Positions 1 to 11,500 of a stretch of 64,000 nucleotides of DNA are shown here, one piece after another. The stretch comes from Trichoplusia ni (taxonomy: Eukaryota > Arthropoda > Insecta > Lepidoptera > Noctuidae): NCBI RefSeq assembly GCF_003590095.1, contig NC_039502.1, positions 2,294,001 through 2,358,000 on the forward strand, given 5' to 3'. Every line of letters begins with the position of its first letter. Position 1 is the first letter of the stretch. The notes under the pieces are model-generated. The model was not told the origin of the DNA. It worked only from the letters and a program-made list of their open reading frames with translations, and did not search any database. The position numbers were made by a program, and so were the translations under genes.

Positions 1-3000
1 CTACGTCACAAATCGATATTATCCGCCCAACAAAAATTCCTTTGTTGTTCTTTTAACAAAGATAAGAAGGGTTAATTAAGAAGTGTATGCACACCTACTA
101 TTTTTATTAATAATAATTAATGTTTACCCTGAACATAAGCACACGTTTGATAGTGTTCATTTTATATATAGCGTACTATAACTAGACGCAACAAAGTAAA
201 TAAAAATATTATCATTGACAGTTACTAGTAACGGAGGTTAACGCTAGCTGACGTCTATTTTCATAATGCGAGTCTCATGAGTTCATTGTTCTTGTTATGA
301 TCTCTTTGAACGGACAAATACCAACGTATCATTATAAATGCTAGTTAGAGGACGGACAAGACATCAATACGATGTAATTAGAGAGAGAGAATAAATTTCA
401 TTGTTTTTTAGTGTGCTTCCCTACATATATACTTACTAAATACAAAAATACGTAAACGATCGATTTTGGAGGGATTAGAAGTGTCATAGGGTCACATAGG
501 GTGTGTTTTAATAAACTTAAAAAACTAAAATGGATTATGCTTAACAGCGATATCTAGTAAGCGACTAGCGGAAGTAAAGAATATAGTTAAGAATTTTGTG
601 TTCTTTGTGTTGCGTGTCGGTCAGTGGTCACTATTTGACTCACTAATCTTTATAATGACTAAATAAATATACATGTATTATTTAGTTAAGGCGGCCCAAC
701 CGATAACATATCTGCGTTACGTATGTGACGTGGCGTTTACGTATTGTACACAAACAACGCCGATAGCTTTGGCACCTTGCTCGATACGTAGCTATCTCCC
801 ACTTATTTTTGTAAACAACGAGTTCACAAAAATAAGTCTGAAGCGTCCGAATCTCGTACGATTTAAAGATGTGCTGCGTCTTTAGATGGTTGATGGTAAC
901 TACCTTATCACGCAGTTCGTCTTGTGTTTTATTTGCTCAAATCGACTCATCTCCGTGACCTGAACATTAATTCAATTAATTTTAATAAAAAAAATGAGGG
1001 CATATTTTAACATTATTTAAGACAGCTATAAACAGAATCGCTTAACGTGACTTTTACAACTATGTTGCCGAAAACAAGTTAATAAAAAGGCATAGATTTC
1101 GCTCTGCTCACAAATTTATTAAGAACTTTGTTCTAAATCGTTTACGCCAATTTTGACCCCCAATAATAGAATATGCTTGAATAACTTTCTTATCTTAAGG
1201 AATAATAAATATTTTTTAAGAACTTTTTATGGCCCACAATACATCATACATCACTACATCATACATGATTTTTAAGTAACTTTAACAAAATTAACTTTTG
1301 ACACAGATCACAGCACGCATGTTAAGTGATAATTTCTCCCTGTTTTTGTAACATTTCTCATTGCTACTCTGCTCCTATTAGTCCTATTGATGAACGCGTG
1401 ATGGTTGTAGCCTAAAACCCTCTCCTCAATAAATGGGCAGTATCTAACATTAAAATAATTGTAAAACCAGTAGTTCCGGCTTGAAGTACTTAATTTATCA
1501 ATTGGGGCAATATCAATAATTAAATACTCCGTGCACCAAAATGGGAAACACTACATGCAGCGGCGGATATAGCTATTTGTTTTGATATTATGGATGAAGA
1601 ATTTTTGAGACTTTCAGTGTAAATTACGAGTATAATCAATAACATATTTTTGCGTAATATTCAAAATTATATCTTGTTTTTGCGATATTATCAGGAGTAG
1701 GTTATTAGGACAAATAGGTGTTATCTTGCTGTTATTGAGGTCGTAAGGATTACGCAGATATTAAAGGTGAAGTAAATAACGCAAGTATCTACCTTAAATG
1801 TCAAACATTGTCAAACATGTTCCATTTCCGACGTATCTGACTCTTTTAATTTTTTGTTTCGATGTCTTATATTAACTTATTCATTGACATCATTCTTTCA
1901 TCATTTTTCCCAAACAATACGGTACGAATCGCAATCCTATTGCGATGTAGAACGCATTAAAATACGTTTTGGACCCCTTCGTGTTTAATGTAGTTACACT
2001 GCACTAATATCACGAAATGAGAACAAAAATAATGTAGAAAGTCTCACGAAGCTAAGTGATAACCTCAAATTATAATTGAGACATTATAAACAATGGCGAT
2101 TAGTAAGATCCGGAAAGAGGCAAACGACGATCAGACTACGCACGAGTGCAGAGTGGGGAGAGTATAATTACGATGGAAGGGACGTTCTTCATTTCATAGT
2201 ACTAAACCAGTTAGTGCCATAATGTATAGGTAAATGCAGACGAAATCAACCAGCCCTTTACGCTACGCGTGTCCTTACCTTAAGACACCACCGCTTAAAG
2301 TAAGACTGCTGCGAAAAAAGACGCTGATCTAGGCTGTACAATGGACGAGGAGGTGGATATTTTTGCCACCTTCTCTTTATTATGTATCTATTTATTCCGA
2401 GTAATCCTAAGTCCGAGCCATTGTACAACAGAAGTTGCGTTTATTTTGAATAGTCTCTATTCTCAGTTTGAACGTTATGCAGTCTTAACATGCGTATCGT
2501 AACGATATGAATGGATGGAGCGTGCGAGTTCGACCTGTACCTCTACCATGAGTTGCTATCGAAAACGTCAATGACTTTACTACAGTCGATAGCGTATAAA
2601 CGCGGATCGAATAGTTTTCGATTGAACTCATACCATGAGTTTAAAAAACCTTGACGCGCTCGCTATCGAGAGCTCGATTGTTATTGTAGTATTCGTGTTG
2701 TCATACTTGTCATGTTGTCGAACGTGCCTAACTTCACGCCTAATGTAGTTGTTTCTTTCTAACGTTGCTTAAAAGACAGAGTAAGATATATATTCCCGAA
2801 AAGCTTCAAATCTACATTAATAATTTCATGCAAGACTACGGTAAACTCGATCGAAACCTTATATGAATAACAAAACATAAAAAAATATTGATTTTGAGTC
2901 GACAACATATATCCGCAGATTTCGGATTATGGAGAATTTCGTTAAATTCCGATGGCAAAAAACAAACCGCTCAAGTCGCCATCTTTGCCGTTGAAGTTTC

Positions 3001-4779
3001 GCAAAGTTTTTTTTTTTTTTTAATTATGCGGTTGATGTAGATATACGAACTCTTTTGATATCACAAATAGATAGACACTTTTCTTCTTGCTCTTTTGGGT
3101 TTTAGTAATTTTTCATTATTAAATTGAAAGCGGTATCGTGGGTACCTAGGAATGGTTATGTGGCGCAACTTTGGGGAGTACCTATATCTTGCGATTGATC
3201 GCGATAGTTTTGTTAAATTGTTTCATATACCGATAAACAGTGCATCTATTGAAACTAATATTATAAATGCGAAAATTTATCTGTCTGTCTATCTCGCTTT
3301 CACGCTAATCCAACTGAACCGATTGTATTGAATTTGACAGATAGCCTGATGGCAACGGGGACCACCGAACGCTATAAACTGAAGTCCACGTGGACGGAGT
3401 CCTGGGCTACAGCTAGTGTTTGCATAATCCTAATAATTTTAAACTTCATAGAGCATAAAATATTCAGTATATTTTAATATAATGTAATATTACTTAATAA
3501 ACTATTGGTTGGGGTGGAGCCCTCTGTGAACGCTGACTTATTTCCAGCGTTTCCTTAATAATGAATTTATGTATGTTTCATTGTAAAAAAGTGACAGCGT
3601 GTATTCAATGTAAATTGACTTTTAACTAGTGCTACTTGATTTTAAATACTCTCTTGCCGACAGGATTCTCACAAGAAATACTCAAAACTAAACAATTACT
3701 ATAAACCGAATACCGTTTCACACCTTGTTTAGCAAGTGAGTTACTTAACTACAATCGTAATGGTATTTGTCGATACCATCTGTCAAATTTGTGACTCATG
3801 GTACCGTTTTCTTAGAGAAACCACCGCAAAACGTTACGCGCTCGCTACTCGCTGTCGAAGACGTTTTGAATGTTTCGATAGGTTTTATTTGTCAACTCAT
3901 ACTACCGATTTTAGTTTGTCAAGTGACCGCTAGAGGCGCTGTACATTTTGTCATAGATATTTTTTACGCAGACGCTAGCGAGCCCGGTCGCTCAAAACTC
4001 ATGGTAGAGGTACTGTTTGTCTGCGGTAATTGGCTCGATCGAAGGTCGCTGCTTGTGTGCTTGCTTACTCAGGTTGGAAGTGCCATACCAGACACTGGTA
4101 AACAAGTGATACACTTTTAAGAATGAGTAAACTTAAGTTTTAGTCCTCTGCACAGAAATCTAAATAACAAGTTTAGATTTCTATGGTCCTCTGAGATTAT
4201 TAGATGCAGGTAAATTATAACTGTTATTTCATTTGTAAATAATATCGTGATATTTTAAGTAAAGCGTCGTGTTCGACTGAGTTAGTCATGAAATTAAGGA
4301 ATAATAATTCGAATTACATTTTATAGCGTTTATGAATTTTAAATTATCAAAGTGTATTAATAGCTGACGCAAAGCTCAACAAGCAACGACCCGGCTAGCG
4401 AGTCACTCGAGCCAAGTGGTGTGGGTTGCCAGTTTCTAACGTAGTAATAGTTCACCTAACATACATTTACATTCCGAACGCTATAATACATTTATGTAAA
4501 TAATTAAACAAGTTGCGCCTGAAACAGCCGGTCGTCGTCCCACTTTGCTAGAGTTAGCCGTTCTTATCAACTCCTCCGTAAATCGGTATCATAATGTTTT
4601 CAATATATTCTGTGGATAAATATTAAAATCGGGAATTCACTAATATTTAATGATTTACTCATTTGTAGTCAATGATTAATTAAATTTATTTTTTAGTTTG
4701 TTAATGCGCTTATCAGGTCGGTTAATCTACAGCTACCTGAATAAGTACAATCGCCAGATACACGCACTTTTGAATTAAC
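1..4779. other. Gene-free AT-rich stretch
   Basis: I see no convincing gene here. The only open frames are short (longest 117 codons, 3767-4120, plus), lack recognisable domains and overlap in two frames. The remaining exons of the AMFR-like gene that starts at 7549 on the minus strand should lie in this direction, but I could not find them; they may be beyond the window edge. Repeat debris is present at 3256-3420, and short shared strings around 2536-2660 and 3960-4015 (for example GTACCTCTACCATGAGTT, present in opposite orientation) suggest an eroded mobile element. Confidence 0.6.
3256..3420 (+). repeat. Dispersed repeat fragment (TATAAATGCGAAA family)
   Basis: The segment opens with TAATATTATAAATGCGAAA, runs through a CTGTCTGTCT stretch and a 'cgctttcacg' motif, and ends near 'acagctagt'. 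The same opening and order of motifs recur at 49434-49637. This looks like the eroded tail of a high-copy retroposon; I recall similar sequences across Lepidoptera, often assigned to RTE-like LINEs, but that assignment is from memory. Confidence 0.55.
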
Positions 4780-5056
4780 TAATTATTCAGACTTTATACT
4801 TTGGAATGGCGTCAAAGATATACAACAAAATACCTATTAAAATACTAGAAACTAAGGAACTTCCAGTATTTAAAAATAAATTAAGAACATTTTTAATTGA
4901 TAAAGCATACTACACGATCCAAGATTTCTTAAACTGTTGACCAAATCTTAATTGTAGTGCAAATACCTACCCATGTAAACTATTGTATGCCTATTAGGCA
5001 GGACATAAGATCTGTAACATACATATATTGCCAACAATAAAGATACTTTGACTTTA
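4780..5056 (+). mobile_element. 3' end of a LINE (Jockey/CR1-like) with C-terminal RT peptide
   Basis: From 4807 a 44-codon frame runs to a TGA at 4939. It reads as the far C-terminus of a LINE reverse-transcriptase polyprotein, with an IYNKIP start, a basic KNKLRTFL segment and a closing AYYTIQDFLNC, a pattern I recognise from insect Jockey/CR1-type elements. An A-rich 3' untranslated part with 'aataaagat' follows to about 5056. Everything upstream of the last 50 residues is missing, so this is a 5'-truncated dead copy. Confidence 0.5.
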
Positions 5057-5388
5057 AAAATTCTGCGTGTTAGTGCTGAAACTATGTAGAGTTTGCGAAT
5101 AGTCGTGTCGAAAGGTTAAATTCTCAGGGTGCTTACATTAAAAAGTTTTGATTTGTCGTGATTTATTTTTCGATGTTCGGTCACAACTCTCGGGCCACCG
5201 GTCAGAACCTTAAAAGTCATATTTTCATATGGCATATTTTCTGTACTTTATACATATTATACAATTCATATGAAGAAGCGACCAGCGACTATTTGTACCG
5301 CGTGGCGAACACTGGCTTCAGCCGCATGCGGCGAGACCATAATATAAAATGCTACAGTGTTTGTGGTTGTGGCGGGTAGCTCGTGTGC

Positions 5389-5535
5389 ACAGAGTATGCG
5401 TGAGCGATCCCGTGACTCTGGCTAAAGCAGTAGAAAGGGCCCGGGGTGTTTTTAGTCGGTGGAAGTCCGACATATCCCCACGCCGTGCCCTCGACGTGGG
5501 TTGAAGACATTAGCGTTTCGCCCCGGAAAAAAAAA
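5389..5535 (+). mobile_element. 5'-truncated poly(A) retroposon, copy 1
   Basis: This 147-bp segment matches the 3' half of the better-preserved copy at 13126-13439 almost base for base (GC-rich, with 'cccggggtgtttttagtcgg' and 'cctcgacgtgggttgaagac') and ends in nine A residues. It is flanked by imperfect 15-bp direct repeats, 5374-5388 and 5536-5550, which match at 13 of 15 positions. That fits an old target-site duplication. Small open frames across it are incidental. Confidence 0.7.
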
Positions 5536-5550
5536 GGGTAGTTCATGTGC

Positions 5551-7255
5551 GGCGACTTTAGGAAGCGGTAAAAGATTATTATTGGTATATCGGCACGATA
5601 CAGGGACATTAACGCATTCGAAAGTGTTAAATAAATACAATGTTTAAACAGTTTACAGCCCCGTGGAGAGTACTAACTGTTACGGTAATGTTTAAAGAAA
5701 GTCTTTTCGTTTTCTCGGTTAATCCGATTTCCGATACCGGCCTTTTAGCAATGTTAGCATGCCGACAGCAATACTGTGCAAAGTGTAAACAATATGTTTT
5801 ATTGCTCGGCATAGATGAAATAACAGTGTTTCCAATCTATTTATTTTGCCAAGCTTATGTAGATAGCTTACGTACATATCAATAAAAAAAACGTTGCGCG
5901 TTACCGAGCGCGCGAATTTTAACGTCAAGCCAACCTTACTTTCATTATGGAGTTATATTATGTAAAAATTCCGCTTCCTATTATAAAACCGTCCAATCTT
6001 TCAGAAATATGTTCCACCAATATAGAAGTGAACATTACCATAACAAATGCTCGACTAATTCGTCATGGCTGATCGCTCTGTGACCCTTTTGTCAAAGTTA
6101 ACGAAGCGAATCTTGTAGTTTCACGATTCGATATAACCCGACAAAAACAAATATGATTTGGCAGCCATGTTTCACATAGCCACATCTATGATTTAAAGTC
6201 TAAAAGACGTCAAAAAGGACGTCAATAGTAGGGTTTTTAAATGGAGACATTTTTCAAACAGGAGAATTAAAAGACAAATTGTGATTGAGACTAATGGCTG
6301 TATAAGCTATACTACAAACTTTAATTTGTACTTAAAAAATATGTTTTATACAATAACAATAATAATATATTATTGCTTTGTTTACAGTTCACAAGTAAAA
6401 AATGAGAATGACTGGTGTTTGCCACTTTGCAAAAAAGTGCATTGCCAAAAGAATATCTGATTTTATAAGTAAATAATATAGGAAATTTAAATAATTAATT
6501 TGTAAGAAACAATACATTGGTTAAATAAATGTTTAAAATTGAATTGTTTGACATTTTACAATATTAATTACAACACCCTTTTTCTTACTATTTATAAATT
6601 ATAGCAAACATAGTATAATATTACATATAGAGTAAAATCTATACTATTATATAAAGCTGAAGAGTTTGTTTGTTTGAACGCACTAATCTCAGGAACTACA
6701 GGATTTGAAAAATTATTTTTGTGTTGAATAGACCATTTATCAAGGAAGGTTATAGGCTATATAACATCACGCTTTGATTAATTGGAGCGAAGATATAATG
6801 GAAAATGTGGAAAACATGGGGAAAAATCTAACCGTGTGGACGAAGTCGCAGGCAACAGTTAGCAACAGGGCTAGTGTTATTATTAAATCCTTAACACCAG
6901 AGAGTGTGATAGAACACTTACACATACATATTGTAGCCATAGTAAAAAGGGGAATGTGTAATGAATTTTAATTAAAATCAGTGTGCAAACAAGATTCTAT
7001 AATTAGAAAAAAATACTGACTTATATTTATTTAAAGCACATCCTACCTCATAAAGTAAACGGAAACTTGAATGCTGTTTTTTGTGTCACATCATTTTGTT
7101 TTTAAATACATTTTATTTTGATTTATTTTATTTATCTCATTGACAAGAAATGTTAACTTAAAGAACCAACATTAAAAAGAAACAGCTGTTATGATTGTGC
7201 TCTGTTAGTAGTCTGTAGTTAGTAATCTGGGGAAGATTAGTGTCGGCGTACTCAC
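5551..7255. other. AT-rich spacer with repeat debris
   Basis: No gene was recognised. 6640-6770 belongs to a dispersed family marked by 'gaacgcactaatctcagg'. A reversed copy lies at 30530-30626 and a partial copy at 23560-23587, just before the R4-like LINE. The minus strand just below 7256 is the first intron of the AMFR-like gene. Confidence 0.5.
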
Positions 7256-7549
7256 CCACATGCAGAGCGGTTCCTGCATCATAAAGGTCATGACGTCCAC
7301 GAACTGCTCGGTAAAGTTCCTGGTGCCGTTGACGAGGACCGGTGCAAGCCCTGGTGCCGGTCCGACCCGCTGCTCAGCGTCGCCTACTTCCATGGCATCC
7401 AGCCGCCCTAGCGTGGCGTTCGTGCGCCAGTTCGGATCACTGGTCACACTCAGCGCGTAATAAACAGCTATCGAAAGCAGCGAAACACTTCCCGCGGTAT
7501 AAACCTTGAGATTCGGCAAGGGCAACCTATCTACGAGTGTCACAGGCAT
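7256..7549 (-). CDS. AMFR/gp78-like ER ubiquitin ligase, first coding exon only
   Basis: The exon starts at ATG 7549 and runs 98 codons to a GTGAGT donor whose GT is at 7255-7254. The predicted N-terminus (MPVTLVDRLPLPNLKVYTA) matches the N-terminus of AMFR/gp78, which begins with MP, a short basic-aromatic stretch, then the first membrane helix (here about residues 17-33). The exon ends in a second hydrophobic stretch before the donor, as in AMFR. AMFR is a multi-pass ER RING ligase with a CUE domain used in ER-associated degradation; those domains are encoded downstream and were not seen. An HRD1 paralogue is less likely, because its N-terminus differs. The exon faces VAC14 head-to-head, 968 bp apart. 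Confidence 0.6.
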
Positions 7550-8517
7550 GATGGACGTACAAGTATACTTTAACGCGGTAAATAAACACTGAATCTACAC
7601 CACAATTTAGAACTTAATGACATTGGATTGTTTTAGAACACAGTTTTATCAAAATATGTAGACACGACTCATCAAGCACAGTACAACTGATAGACTGGGT
7701 TACCACTTGAACAGATTAAACAAAAGGAAATAATTATGTTTTCCCATGTGTACATATAAAAAGTGATTTTATGAAATCTTTAGGAATCTTGTTTTATTAT
7801 TATTATTGTTGAATACAAAATATAATAAATACAAAAAAATAACGATTGTTTGAATAGTTATTTTTTAAAGGAACACACAATTTTCATTTTCGTCTGTGTC
7901 TTTTTTTTAATTGCAGGGGATAATATCCTTCGTAAAACGATGTCATGTAGACTTTAAACAAGTAATTGTGATTAAAAATACGAAATGTAAAATACAATAT
8001 AGTCAAACCTGCATCTTAATAGTTCTTAAATCTCAAAAAAATTTTAGCTTTTCCATTCATGGGGACCTTTTAACTTCAATGTGGTAACATTCCCTCATCT
8101 GCGTTCAGAAATTACAAAATCACCAAAAACATTTCTTTTGTAAATATATACCTCTTTTTGCTACAACCTTCATATATATATGATTCAAGACTTTGTTGTA
8201 ACAAATAAACGTTAAAATATTTCATACAAACTATAAAAACAGAATGAAAGACCATAGTTCGAACTTGCATAGATGGTGAATTCCTAAACGCAATTTAAAA
8301 TTTAAATGTCAAATCTGACACTATCAGCTGATGGTACATGTTCGAAATAGGAGGATTAAAAACATAATGTTCTTCATACCTCTGTCTAACTTATAAGAAA
8401 AGACTGAGACATAAGATCGGTTTGTAAAACACATTTACACAATAATTTGGAAAGAGTTTTTGTATCACATATTTAAGTTAGTGTTGTACGTCGAATTTGT
8501 AATTTAAATAAAAAACA
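7550..8517. promoter_or_regulatory. Shared intergenic region between AMFR-like and VAC14 (putative bidirectional promoter)
   Basis: The two start codons are 968 bp apart and diverge, so both 5' UTRs and promoters should lie in this AT-rich spacer. No TATA box, CpG cluster or named operator stands out to the eye. An in-frame TAA at 8509-8511 precedes the VAC14 ATG and supports that start. Confidence 0.4.
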
Positions 8518-11500
8518 ATGTCCGAAAGGGATTATGCGCCTTTGAGCATAGCCTGCGTTCGCGGGTTATGCGACAAGATATATGATAAACGGAAATTTGC
8601 TGGCGTTGAAATAGAGAAGTAAGTTTGCTTACCTTTCAACCACCCATTTTTGCATCGCTCCATATACCTACTCAGTTCATTAAAATCACATAGTTTTCGG
8701 GATTAGGTATGTTATTTACAATAGTGTACTCGCCTTGTGGGTACTCTTCGCAATCGCCGGCTATGTTTATAATTATACATCTAAATAAAATTCAGAAATG
8801 CAAAAACAGAGCCTGACGGGCTGGTGCTCGGTGTTTATAAAAAGGCTATTTAAAATGCCTAAAAAATCTATCGTGATAAAAAAAAAACTATTTATTAATT
8901 GCGGATTTAATTACTTGAAGTAACAGAAAATTTAAAAATACAAGCCCATCAATACATTTTTATATTACATAAATTTCTTTTACTTTTCCATATTCAGTTA
9001 CTTATTAATATAAAGACCTTTGACAGGTTCCATACATGACACATATATAAACTATGTTTACAGAATGGTAAAAGACTTCAGCGATGCCAAAAACACTAGT
9101 CAAATTAAGCGGCTTATACGGGTACTTGGGCAGGATCTCATGTCTTCAACTAATCCAAATGTAAAGAATGGAGCCCTCATGGGACTGACATCAGTAGCTG
9201 TTGGTTTGGGAAAGGTCAGTAAAACTTTAGTTGTTGAACTAAATATAAGATTTTTGTTTAAATGAAGACTTAGTGAAACAATTTGTTTGCAAACTGTAGT
9301 CAATAGGGTTTGGTATATGGCTTTTTATGGTATGGTAAATCTGTTTATGGATCTAAATCTCTACTCAGCTATGTTTGTAATGTAGAAATGAAACAAGTTA
9401 AGTAATGGATTCATTAATATCGAAACCTATAAAGGGATGCATTGAGTACCTGTCGGAGCTGGTGCACCCGATCGTGGCTTGCTTCAGCGAGAGCGAGTCG
9501 CGCGTGCGCTACCAGGCGGCCGAGGCGCTGTTCAACGTGCTGAAGATCGCGCGCGGCGCCGCGCTCGACCACTTCCCGCTCGTGTTCGACGCGCTGGCGC
9601 GCCTGGCCGCCGACCCCGAGCCGCAGGTCAAGCAGGGCGCCGAGCTGCTCGACCGACTCGTCAAGGTACACACGTGCTCTACAATGAGTAACATTAATTT
9701 ACTGAACTTCATGTTTACTTAGATTTTTTTTTAAACCCAACACCTATTTCTAGAATCAAAAAGCAAAATACAAACGGAATACCAAAATTTTCATATCAGC
9801 TACGTAACCTAAGGTTACTATCTACTAATCCGCGTAAAGTTGGTGTCAATTCCAAAAAAAAAAGATAGAGTGAAGATAGAGTAGTGCTATCTTTTTTTCA
9901 CCATATACCAATATGCCTATTTGAAAGGAGTAGAACAGTAAAATCGCCGTATTTAACATAATTTATGAGTAAGTGAGTATACACTTAGTATGTATGACTG
10001 GCCAACTTACACAGGACATAGTGACAGAGAGCCAGACGTTCGACTTGGCGGCGTTCATCCCGATGCTGCGCGAGCGCATCTACACGCGTAACGCGTTCGG
10101 GCGCCAGTTCATCGTGTCGTGGGTGTCCGTGCTGGACGCCGTGCCCGACATCGACCTCATCGTCCACCTGCCCGAGCTGCTCGACGGGCTCTTCAAGATG
10201 CTGGACGACGCCAATCCTGAGATCAGACGAATGCAAGTTGTTGCGAAATACTAAATTACAATCTTATGGTCACAAAGACTGATACTGGTCATATAATTAT
10301 CTGTTTGAAATAGTGGCATTTCTATCTTATAAAATAGTTTAATTCCGTAGGTGTGACGTCCAGTTGAATGAATTTCTGAGGAGCATAAAGAAGGATCCGT
10401 CTAGAGTTGACTTCCAGGCGATGATCAACATCCTCATCACACACGCGCAGTCGCCCGAGGAGATGTTACAGGTACCTACTATGCTTACAGATATATTTGG
10501 TTCGGCGCTTTAAATATGGCAAATAATCTTGGTGAATTTTTATTTAAATACTCAGTTTAAATATGAAAGCCACTTTTGAAGTTCTATTGTGATAAGTATG
10601 TACAATGTGTCGCGCTGTCCCCAGCTGACGGCCATCACGTGGATCAAGGAGTTCGTGGAGCTGGCGGGCGCCGCCATGCTGCCGTACGCGTCCGGCATCC
10701 TGTGCGCCGTGTTGCCCTGCCTCGCCTACTCCGACGAGCCGCGGAAGAGTATCCTTTGTTGCAGCTACTGCACATTATATCCACTTAATTTTAATTTCTT
10801 ACCCTCTTTCATTTTTATCTTCATCAACCGTCAGTTTCGTAATGATGTGTATAAGAATGTCTCATAGGCTTCCTTAGCGTTGGTCAGGTATTCGTGAAAC
10901 GGCGGCAACGGTGAACTTTCAGCTGACGAAGCTGGTGGTGTCGGAGGCCGGCGGGGCGGAGGGCGCGGCGGGGGCGGAGGTCGCGGCGGGAGCGGAGGGC
11001 GCGGCGGGGGCGGAGGGCGCGGCGGCGCTGGACGTGTCGGCGCTGGTGGGCATCCTGTCGCAGACGCTGCACCACAGCTCGGTGCACAGCAAGGCGGCGG
11101 CGCTGGACTGGCTGCTGCGCCTGTACGTGCGGCGGCCGCGCGCCATGCTGCAGCAGACCGAGCGCCTGTTCGTGAGCCTGGTGGCCAGCCTCACGGACGC
11201 CGCCGACGACGTCGTGCGCCGCGCGCTGGCCGTGCTCGCCGAGATCTGCGAGCCGCCCACGCCCGGTACTCCCCCCCCCCCTCCCCACCCACACCCGCTC
11301 ACACACCGCCCCATGTCATACAATAGTCTTTCTTTCGTAGGTGACCTCGAGTCCAGCCCCTACTATTACAAGTTCCTACAAGCTCTGCTGAGGTTATTGG
11401 CAGCTGACGAAAACTTATTGGAAGATAGAGGTGCTTTTATTATTAGGTGGGTCATGTTGTTAACATTGTAAGGAAACAAGACTGCACGTATTATAATTAA

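Noticed and set aside
3767..4120. 117-codon plus frame in the gene-poor left end
   Set aside because: No domain, overlaps another frame, and shares short strings with nearby repeat debris.
5352..5609. Minus frames resembling those at 13122-13415
   Set aside because: Both lie on the same retroposon in antisense; chance frames, not a conserved protein.
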